Positions 1 through 6,643 of a stretch of DNA of 30,246 nt are shown one piece after another. The notes beneath the pieces were generated by a model. The model saw only the letters and a program-made list of their open reading frames with translations. It did no database searches and was not told where the DNA came from. Position 1 is the first letter of the stretch. Each line of letters opens with the position of its first letter. The translations under genes and the position numbers were made by a program. Origin of the DNA: UBA2197 sp034370465 (lineage in GTDB: Bacteria; Desulfobacterota; Desulfuromonadia; Desulfuromonadales; UBA2197); assembly GCA_034370465.1 (NCBI GenBank), contig JAXMLA010000185.1, positions 1-30,246 on the forward strand, written 5' to 3'.

Positions 1-149
1 AAGACACTCAATAGCCAGATAATCACACAGATAACCACGACCACATTCAAAATCCTTTTGATGGTGGACTGAATCGGTATGAAGCTGTTGATCACCCACA
101 GGATCACCCCGACGACAACGAGAATAATGACTAATTCAATAAGCGGCAT
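1..149 (-). CDS. Small membrane protein, Thivi_2564-like family (partial, cut by window edge)
   Basis: The minus strand starts with ATG at 149 and reads MPLIELVIILVVVGVILWVI, then a short polar stretch (NSFIPIQSTIKR), then a second hydrophobic helix (ILNVVVVICVIIWLLSV) up to the window edge. The pattern of two hydrophobic helices joined by an 'IP..ST.K.IL' loop is how I remember the Thivi_2564-type small inner-membrane proteins of about 50-60 residues, so only a few C-terminal residues should be missing. A GGGAG ribosome site lies about 7 nt upstream. The gene is divergent from the TPR gene. Its function is unknown; the family name rests on recall of the sequence pattern. Confidence 0.75.
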   Translation of the reverse strand, partial: MPLIELVIILVVVGVILWVINSFIPIQSTIKRILNVVVVICVIIWLLSV

Positions 150-585
150 GTTTGTCTCCCTTTTAAGTAGTTTCCGATAGAAGACGATCACCGCGACGTA
201 ACAGGCACGACAATCATTCTCTGTGCGCGGGATTGCGCAAAGTGAGCAAACGCAACTTGTGTGCCGGATAAGATATAATGAATTTTTAAGCACAATATAC
301 TGATATCAATCGATTTTTCGACATGAAAACTGCGCCATGCCGTGAGGCAGCCATGAGTAATCCGTCATGCTTGACATAACCGTCAAATGATACGGGAGCC
401 GGAAGATGCCCCAATACGGTAAGTTCGTTTCCTGAATGGAAAGGCTTGAGGCCAAGAGGCTGATAGCGTAAGATGCGACCCGTTCCGGGCCTATTTTAGG
501 AGGGGGTTTTGCATTTGAAATGAGGATGAACCAGCGCAGGACGGACTGGTCAACAGAAAAAATTTCCAACCGAAAAGGAAATCCC
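150..585. other. Divergent intergenic region, no gene recognised
   Basis: This 436-bp gap separates the small membrane protein gene (minus) from the TPR gene (plus) and must hold both promoters. The part nearer the TPR gene (about 380-515) is GC-richer. It contains several short self-complementary stretches, for example TTTCC/GGAAA around 429-443 and CCCG/CGGG around 479-490, and a purine-rich AGGAGGGGG near 500. I could not match it to a riboswitch consensus I know. Reading frames here lack ribosome sites and are not convincing genes. Confidence 0.4.
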
Positions 586-1608
586 ATGGGTTTTTTCAAC
601 AAAATGTTCGGCGGCAACGAGGCTGCTGCCAAGGCAGATTCTCCCAAAAAGAACGATTTTATCGATGCCGTGGCTTTGCAGCTGCGCGGTGAAGTCGAAC
701 CGGCCCTCAGCGTCTATTTGCAGATCCTCAAAGAATACCCCAACGATTATCTGGCTCCCTTCTTTATCTCGGCGATCATGGCCGGCCAGGGGCAGACCAG
801 CGAAGCGGCGGCGAATCTGCGTTCTCTCAGCCAGCAGATTGCCGGGCAGGGGGGGACGATTTCGCAATCTATCTACCAGCGCCTGGTCGTGCAGATGAAT
901 GAAGCACTCCATCTGAGCGTCCCCGCGGTTGCTGGAATTATCGCTGCCTTCGGAGATCTTCTCAAAAGGCATCAGTTTCTTCAGGAAAGCGCGGTCTGTT
1001 TGGAGATAGCCAAAGCGCTGGATCCGGAGAATGTAGAGCTCCTTTATAAATTTGGGGACACCCTGCACGATCTGCGGGACTATGACTATGCCGAAGCGGT
1101 GCTGCAGGAAGCGCTGCAACACGCGCCGGAGCACTGGGGCGCACTTTATACCTATGGCGTCCTGCTCCAGGATCTTGGCCGTCTCGACGAAGCGATCAGC
1201 TGTTATGAAAGGGCCGTGGCGATCGATCCGGATCATGCCAGGTGTCAAAACAACTTTGGCGCGGCCCTGCTGACGCTCGGGCGGGTCGATGAAGCTCTCG
1301 CCCACTGTACGCGCGCCGCAGAACTCGCTCCCGAATTCGCCTTAGCCAGGAACAATCTCGGTAATATCCATTTGCGCCAGGGAGAGTATGAGGCCGCTCG
1401 CAGCTGTTATCGTGAAGCGCTTGCCCGCGATGAAAAGTTTGCTCCGGCCTATTTTGGTCTCGGCTCTGCCGAGCAGAAATTGGGGAGCGACAGCGGCCGC
1501 GTTGAGGAGTTGTACCGCAAGGCGATTGAACTCAGTCCGACAGTTCCGATTTTCCAGCAAGCGCTGGACAACCTCCTTGCCTCCGCGGGGAAAGATAAAG
1601 CGATATGA
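586..1608 (+). CDS. Tetratricopeptide (TPR) repeat protein
   Basis: This is a 340-residue soluble protein with no signal peptide. The start at 586 (MGFFNKMFGG) is preferred over an upstream in-frame ATG at 520 because AAAAGGA sits about 6-7 nt before 586. After a short N-terminal tail there is one TPR-like helical pair (about residues 25-90). From about residue 150 to 330 there are consecutive 34-residue TPR units, recognisable by the W/L-G-Y-A-F-P pattern (for example 'ALYTYGVLLQDLGRLDEAIS' and 'ARNNLGNIHLRQGEYEAARS'). TPR arrays are protein-protein scaffolds, and no catalytic domain is visible. Its stop overlaps the start of the next gene by 4 bases (ATGA), so the two are almost certainly co-translated. 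The specific partner is unknown. Confidence 0.9.
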   Translation: MGFFNKMFGGNEAAAKADSPKKNDFIDAVALQLRGEVEPALSVYLQILKEYPNDYLAPFFISAIMAGQGQTSEAAANLRSLSQQIAGQGGTISQSIYQRLVVQMNEALHLSVPAVAGIIAAFGDLLKRHQFLQESAVCLEIAKALDPENVELLYKFGDTLHDLRDYDYAEAVLQEALQHAPEHWGALYTYGVLLQDLGRLDEAISCYERAVAIDPDHARCQNNFGAALLTLGRVDEALAHCTRAAELAPEFALARNNLGNIHLRQGEYEAARSCYREALARDEKFAPAYFGLGSAEQKLGSDSGRVEELYRKAIELSPTVPIFQQALDNLLASAGKDKAI

Positions 1609-2408
1609 GTGAGACAGGTAAAGCTACAACTCTTGCCTACGACGACCACGGCAGCGGTCAGCCGCTCCTTCTGATCCACGGTTTCCCCCTCAACCGGAAG
1701 ATGTGGCGGCCGCAGGTCGCGGCTCTGACCGAGGCCGGCTACCGGGTCATTACTCCTGATCTGCGCGGCTTCGGAGAGAGCCGGAGGACTTCCGCTGCGG
1801 TGAATATGAGCAGCTATGCCGATGATATCGTCGCGCTCATGGATCGTCTCCAACTGCCGCAGGCGGTGGTCGGCGGCATGTCGATGGGCGGTTATGTCCT
1901 TTTGAACCTTCTCGAGCGGTACCCCGAGCGGGTCAGCGCCGCGATCTTCATCGTCACCCGGGCCGGGGCGGACGACGAGGCCGGGAAGGCCAAGCGGACC
2001 GCCCTTGCCGCGAGGACTTTGGCAGAAGGGATGGATCCGGTGCTGGAAGTTTTCCGTAATATCCTCTTTGCCCCGGCTACCTTGGCCGCGCACCCCGCAC
2101 TGGTCGCAGAAGTCTGCGGCTGGATCTCGGCCACAGACCGGCGCGGCGCTGCGGCCGGTCTGATCGCCATGCGCGAGCGCAAGGATTATCTCCCCCTGCT
2201 TGGTGCCATTCGTCAACCGGCGCTGGTCATCGGTGCCGAGCAGGATCAGGCGATTCCGGGTGAGCAATCGCATCTGCTCGCAGCCGGGATTACCGATGCG
2301 AAGCTCGCAATTTTGCCGGGCGGCGGGCATCTGGTGAGTCTCGAGCAACCGGACGGTTTTAATGCAGCGATCAAGGAGTTTCTGGCGGAAGTGGGTCACT
2401 TCCAGTGA
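1605..2408 (+). CDS. Alpha/beta hydrolase fold protein
   Basis: A 267-residue alpha/beta hydrolase. It shows the oxyanion-hole HGFPLN motif near residue 25, the PDLRGFGES strand-loop near 51-59, and the nucleophile elbow G-M-S-M-G with Ser near 93. An acid-containing loop (GAEQDQAIP) lies near 211-219, and the catalytic His is in GGGHLVSLEQP near 241. The spacing is that of the small esterase/BioH/haloperoxidase-like group. There is no signal peptide, so it is cytoplasmic. The substrate cannot be told from sequence. It starts inside the stop codon of the TPR gene (ATGA overlap) and is followed within a few bases by a strong terminator, which closes the two-gene operon. Confidence 0.9.
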   Translation: MSETGKATTLAYDDHGSGQPLLLIHGFPLNRKMWRPQVAALTEAGYRVITPDLRGFGESRRTSAAVNMSSYADDIVALMDRLQLPQAVVGGMSMGGYVLLNLLERYPERVSAAIFIVTRAGADDEAGKAKRTALAARTLAEGMDPVLEVFRNILFAPATLAAHPALVAEVCGWISATDRRGAAAGLIAMRERKDYLPLLGAIRQPALVIGAEQDQAIPGEQSHLLAAGITDAKLAILPGGGHLVSLEQPDGFNAAIKEFLAEVGHFQ

Positions 2409-2411
2409 CAA

Positions 2412-2447
2412 AAATGGGCCTGCCGAAATTTTTCGGCAGGCCCATTT
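2412..2447. terminator. Strong bidirectional hairpin terminator
   Basis: A near-perfect inverted repeat: AAATGGGCCTGCCGAAA pairs with the matching right arm around a very short T loop (2429-2430), giving about 16 bp of stem. It begins 3 bases after the hydrolase stop. On the minus strand the stem is followed by a TTTTT run, so it also serves the convergent GLUG gene ending at 2534. Confidence 0.88.
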
Positions 2448-2533
2448 GCTGAATATGACAGCTCAAATTCACGGGCGCTTGAAACTCTCGGACAAAAGGA
2501 GTGGCCAGTGCTGGATGGTTTAAAAGTTAAAAG

Positions 2534-5043
2534 TCACTCGGGAAAAACCGGGGTGGAGAAACTTCGGATTTCGCTCCAATCGGACCACTGTCCCAGATCA
2601 TCCTGGGCCTTGACGCGCCAGTAGTAAGTAGTATCCGGTTCTAACGCTTGCAGCGTATGGGAAATGACCGTGCTCTCCTGTTGCGGAGAGTCGTTGTCAC
2701 TACAGCCAGCCAGCAATATCCCCGCCAAAACGGCACTCATCCCCAGAATTGCAAATTTGCGCCGCTGATTTCGGTGCAGCAGCGACCCCGCGAAGAAGAA
2801 TCCGGCAAGGCCCATCCCTGCGGTTAATGGCGCGATCATCCAGATATAGTTACTCTCGGTATCGCCTCCCGACAGGTCAGGACTGGTGCCGGATTGAAGG
2901 TGATACCTGATGATTTGCCGACTGTCCGGATTTGTGAGCGGAAGCCAGGTGAGAAGAGGATTGGCACCGTTCACCATGGTCATGTCAGCAGGTGAGAGAA
3001 GGGCAGGGGCAACGGTAGGCCAGCTTAAATATGGGTAAGTGGAGTTTTCATCAATCTTCCAGACGCCATTGAAATTCCAGTTGATAAAGGTGGTTTTCTG
3101 CATCAGTTCAGAGGTGGTTTTGGCTGCGCCCTTGCCGTTATCTGTCTGGCCGGTTGTGTTTTGATCGTAAAAGCTGTTGGTGATGGCGTTGGTTTCGGGA
3201 ATTTGAATGTCGCCGACCAGCCCGCCTGTATACAAGATTCCTGAGACGGCACCGCTGGCATAGGTGTTTTCAACGGTTACATTATTTACAATCCTGCCGA
3301 TCAAACCGCCGATAGCCTCCTGACCAGTAACATTACCGGTCGCGTAAGAATTACGAAGAGTCGCATGCTGCATATAACCGACGAGTCCCCGATTTTTTCT
3401 GCAGCCGGATTCGCGGTAATTGAAACGGCGGCATGACAGTTTTCTATAAGGCCGGAAGAAAAGGATCCGACCAGACCTCCTGTATACCATGGGTAGCTGC
3501 TGCCACTTTTAAGTGTGATAGTTCCGGTGGCAGAGGAGTTGAGAATGGTTCCGCCTTCCAGTTCACCCACAAGTGCGCCGATATGACTCATCCCGGCAAT
3601 GGAAAGATCTTCCAATCTGATATTTTTCAGCTTTGCCGTGTAACCGACCCGGCCAAATAAGCTTGGGTAAGTCTCGTTGACGGTGGTGTTGATAATGAGA
3701 TTGCTGATGCGATAGCCATTGCCGTCGTATTCGCCGCGAAAAGAAATATTATCCAAATACCCACCGATGGGGTCCCACCCTGTATTTTGGTTCCAGGGAG
3801 ATACGCCGAGATCAATATTGGCAACCTGCATGAAATGTTTGTCGGCGTGGACTGCGCCCCGGTAGTTGCGGAGGTTACTCAACTGAGCCGCTGTACGAAT
3901 CTGCCAGGGATTTTCCTGGGAACCATCGCCGCCGGAAAATTCGGCCGCCGCAGGCTGCCAGCTCAGGTAGGGGTAGATATCGTTGCTCAAGATCTTCCAT
4001 ACGGCGGGAAAATTCCAATCGACAAAGGTGAGTTCATTCTTCATCTCGGCGCTGGTGCGCGGCTCGCCTTTGCCGGTGTCTGCCTGTTCGGTTGTATCCC
4101 GGTCATAGTAAGAAGAGGTGATGACCCCACCATTCCTCAGGCCGACCAGACCGCCGATGTTGTCGCCAGTCCCCGTGACAAGGCCGGTTGCATAACTGTT
4201 GTTTATTGTACACATGCCAAATGCCGCATCGCCCACCAGGCCGCCAACATCCTTTATGCCACTGACCGCGCCGGTGGCATAGGAGTCCTGAATCTGACCA
4301 TAGGCCAGCCCGACCAGTCCGCCGACATTTTCAGCTCCGCCGGTGACATCCCCCTTGGCATACGAAGCCGTGATGCTCCCCTCGCTTTCCCCCGTCAATC
4401 CTCCGACAACGCTGTTCCCTTGTACTGTTACGTCTGCAAAAGAGTTAGTGATTGAACTTTGCCAGCGATTGAATCCAATCAGACCTCCAACCATAGAGGT
4501 ACTGATTCCACCCGCGACCATGCCTGTTGTCGATGTGTTGTTGACAGTCGTCCGGTATGACTCCCCGACCAGGGAGCCCACAGATTGATTGCCAACGACG
4601 CTGACGTTTTTCAGGTGGATATTATTAATGGTCGCTAAATCCGTATAACCGAAGAGGCCGACAAAATTTGTTTCGGGCCGATTAATGAAGAGCCCGCTAA
4701 CCGTATGTCCATCGCCGTCGATTATGCTGTTAAAGGGATTCTCTTGGGTTCCAATCGGCTCCCATCCTGACGCCTGATTGAACGGGGCGACCGCCAGGTC
4801 GAGATCGGAGGTCAGGATGAAGTGCCTGGGCCCAGCAATTCCCAGGTAGTTTCGGACAGCATCCAGCTGGGTGGGGGTATTAATCTGCCAGGGATTTTCT
4901 GGCGTCCCGTCCCCGCCAGCGAACTCTATGACAGTTGCCCTGGCGGGTAGAGTCAATGTCAGTAAGAGGATAGCGATCGAAATGACCTGCAGAAAAACCG
5001 GAATCCGGAAATTTTTTGCTCCTGATACAAACGCTCTCATCAT
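2534..5043 (-). CDS. Secreted GLUG-repeat protein A with split Fn3-like C-terminus, interrupted by a frameshift
   Basis: Starts at ATG 5043 with an AAAGGAA site about 7 nt upstream and has a Sec-type signal peptide of about 37 residues. Two GLUG modules follow. Each opens with a 'GGDG..ENPWQI.T..QL...RNY' segment, runs through GLUG repeats (GGLVG...NSYATG.V.G), and closes with 'TF..WNF..VWKI.....YPYLSW'. The C-terminus resembles a fibronectin III domain (..TYYWRVKAQDDLG.WSDWS..) interrupted by a hydrophobic hairpin ending LLAGC (Cys codon at 2702-2704). The frame breaks at a run of six A (plus-strand T6 at 3393-3398). The first frame stops at 3301, and the rest continues in the -1 frame with perfectly conserved GLUG sequence. 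One extra A would restore a protein of about 836 residues. This could be a sequencing error, a recent mutation or slippage. GLUG proteins are surface or secreted; the partner is unknown. Confidence 0.85.
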
Positions 5044-5147
5044 GACAGTTCCTTTCGCTCATGTTTCGTCGACACGCACCATGAAATTGGTACGAAATGC
5101 ATCAAAAAGATGCGCAGACGTACCGATTAAACTAATTCTGGATGTGA

Positions 5148-5169
5148 GTAAAGTCGACTTTTTGTAGAC
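5148..5169 (-). promoter_or_regulatory. 22-bp element upstream of GLUG protein A (candidate LuxR operator)
   Basis: The 22 bases here are identical, in reverse complement, to 6493-6514. The element contains the perfect 12-bp palindrome AAAGTCGACTTT (5150-5161) next to a GTCTAC half-like site (written on the minus strand). It ends 104 nt before the GLUG A start codon, in the same orientation relative to that gene as the second copy has to GLUG B. A role as regulator binding site is inferred. Confidence 0.65.
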
Positions 5170-5179
5170 CTTTGGCGTT

Positions 5180-6415
5180 TCAGCTCTTGGCCAGACATTT
5201 GAGCAGTTCCTGTCGATTAGAAACATTGCATTTGTCGCAAATGCGTTTCATGTAGGTCTTGATGGACGACTCCGAAATGGCAAGTTCCTTAGCCGCTTCC
5301 CGATAGTTTTTTCCGGACAAAATAATGGTCAGGACATTAATCTCGCGTTCGGAGAGGAGACATTGCACTGTTGCGGGGAGGGGAGGTGGGCCTCCTGGCA
5401 GCGCGCGAGGCAAGTCAGAGCGCTGTTGCCAGTGATGACGCAAAAAGAGGGTCAGGGCGGCGATGTTGAGAACCAAACTTCCTGCCATTCCGACCGTGGA
5501 GGATGCGTCACCGAGTGCCAGGCTGATAAATTGCCCGGCGACGATACCGCCGCACAGCACTGCTAATCCATAAGCGAAAGTCTTCACTGTGCGGGCACTT
5601 GTCAGCAGAAGGGCGAGGAGAAAGAGGTCGATACAGCCCGCGGCGGCCTGCATGAAGAACATGCTGAGGTTAATGGGGAGTTTGCCCCCGACTTGGAGTA
5701 AGGCAAACGCGGCCATGGCCAGGGTCAGTCCACCGACCAAAAGGAGATCGCGATCGTGGCGATAAATTGCCACTGATGCCAACACCGCCAGCATGTAAAA
5801 GGGGAGTTCCAGTCCTGGGACAAATGCATGGTCGGCATAAGCCGGGTAAAGAAAGGCGTACATGAGGCCGCTGACGATCTGAAAAATGAAGACGAAGATC
5901 AAATAACTCCACTTCAGCGGCGGCCTGGCATCGTCATCCTTCTCAATGGCTGCAACGATCGGCATGGTCAGCAGTGGTAAAAATGGCAGGAGCATCGTCC
6001 AGAGTGGCCAGGTCAATGTCGTTTGGATGACCGCTAGCATCAGGTTGGCAGCGACCAGGCACCAGGCAGCTGTGCGGGTTGGATGGGAAGAAGCGTGCAA
6101 GTCACAACAGGTTTTGATGGTCAACGGAGCGGCGCTGATGCCGAGGATAACCATGTAAAGTATAGAATATTCACCCGCCAGTGGCAGCCCCAATGTCAGT
6201 AGTGCTGTCGCCGCAGCGCCGGCACGGGCGAAGAGACGCAGTCGGATCGGAGTCACCCAGCGTCCAATAATCACCAGCGTCGCTACATGGGTCAAAAGAA
6301 ACCAGCGACTGCCACCGGCTATGCCCCAATTTGATAATAATGGACCTTCCATCGGCACGGCGAGGAGCCAGAGTGCATAAATGAAAAAGGGGAAAGCAGC
6401 AAAGGGGAAACGCAT
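5180..6415 (-). CDS. Membrane-bound LuxR-family regulator (12 TM helices plus C-terminal HTH)
   Basis: About 411 residues. The ATG at 6415 is preferred over an in-frame GTG at 6445 because TAAGG lies about 9 nt upstream of it and no site precedes the GTG. Residues of about 5-340 hold roughly 12 hydrophobic helices with short polar loops, an MFS-like layout. Residues 353-411 are a LuxR/GerE-type helix-turn-helix: LLSEREINVL, then EAAKELAISESSIKTYMKRI, then CNVSNRQELLKCL. No response-regulator receiver domain is present, so this is a one-component regulator that would sense something in or across the inner membrane and bind DNA while membrane-anchored. Polytopic LuxR proteins of this shape are known mainly from Eggerthella/Slackia-type Actinobacteria. 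It lies between two GLUG genes that share a 22-bp upstream element, which makes them its likely targets (inference). Confidence 0.88.
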   Translation of the reverse strand: MRFPFAAFPFFIYALWLLAVPMEGPLLSNWGIAGGSRWFLLTHVATLVIIGRWVTPIRLRLFARAGAAATALLTLGLPLAGEYSILYMVILGISAAPLTIKTCCDLHASSHPTRTAAWCLVAANLMLAVIQTTLTWPLWTMLLPFLPLLTMPIVAAIEKDDDARPPLKWSYLIFVFIFQIVSGLMYAFLYPAYADHAFVPGLELPFYMLAVLASVAIYRHDRDLLLVGGLTLAMAAFALLQVGGKLPINLSMFFMQAAAGCIDLFLLALLLTSARTVKTFAYGLAVLCGGIVAGQFISLALGDASSTVGMAGSLVLNIAALTLFLRHHWQQRSDLPRALPGGPPPLPATVQCLLSEREINVLTIILSGKNYREAAKELAISESSIKTYMKRICDKCNVSNRQELLKCLAKS

Positions 6416-6492
6416 GGTGAAAAACCTTAGGGTGGAGGGTTGCACAGTTTACGGGGCACTTTTTTCCGATGATAAGAGGCGAATGGCTGAAA

Positions 6493-6514
6493 GTCTACAA
6501 AAAGTCGACTTTAC
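6493..6514 (+). promoter_or_regulatory. 22-bp element in the luxR/GLUG B divergent promoter region
   Basis: Identical in reverse complement to 5148-5169, with the AAAGTCGACTTT palindrome at 6501-6512 preceded by GTCTAC at 6493-6498. It lies 129 nt before the GLUG B start (6644) and 77 nt before the luxR start (6415). A TTGACA (6527-6532) begins 13 bp downstream of it, but I see no good -10 box at the standard spacing, which would fit an activator-dependent promoter. Function is inferred. Confidence 0.65.
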
Positions 6515-6643
6515 GCGTGGGTGCGATTGACATAATTTCAGTAACCGAAAGTCTGGTGTCAGCCTCATCGGGATGAACTCAAATAAGAGTCCAGCCTTCT
6601 CGAACCTGTATAAAAAACTAATTTATTGAAAAGGGTGATGATC

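Noticed and set aside
380..585. Cyclic di-GMP (GEMM) riboswitch before the TPR gene
   Set aside because: Some short words look similar (GGGCCTA, a GGAAAGG-like stretch), but the conserved GEMM core and tetraloop-receptor pattern are not present in order.
520..585. Upstream start for the TPR gene at 520
   Set aside because: The 22 extra residues are polar and unlike a domain, no ribosome site precedes 520, and AAAAGGA is correctly spaced for 586.
1449..2411. 320-codon minus-strand frame opposite the alpha/beta hydrolase
   Set aside because: It lies entirely on the opposite strand of a gene with intact catalytic motifs, lacks a ribosome site, and shows no domain.
3787..4455. 222-codon plus-strand frame inside GLUG protein A
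   Set aside because: It is antisense to well-conserved GLUG repeats, has no ribosome site or domain, and is a by-product of the repeat sequence.
5148..6514. Inverted repeats flanking luxR as the ends of an insertion sequence
   Set aside because: There is no transposase between the arms, no visible target-site duplication, and both arms sit at matching positions upstream of related genes, which fits operators better than mobile ends.
6626..6643. TTG start for GLUG protein B at 6626
   Set aside because: No ribosome site precedes it, while AAGGG lies in the right place for ATG 6644, which also gives a normal signal peptide.
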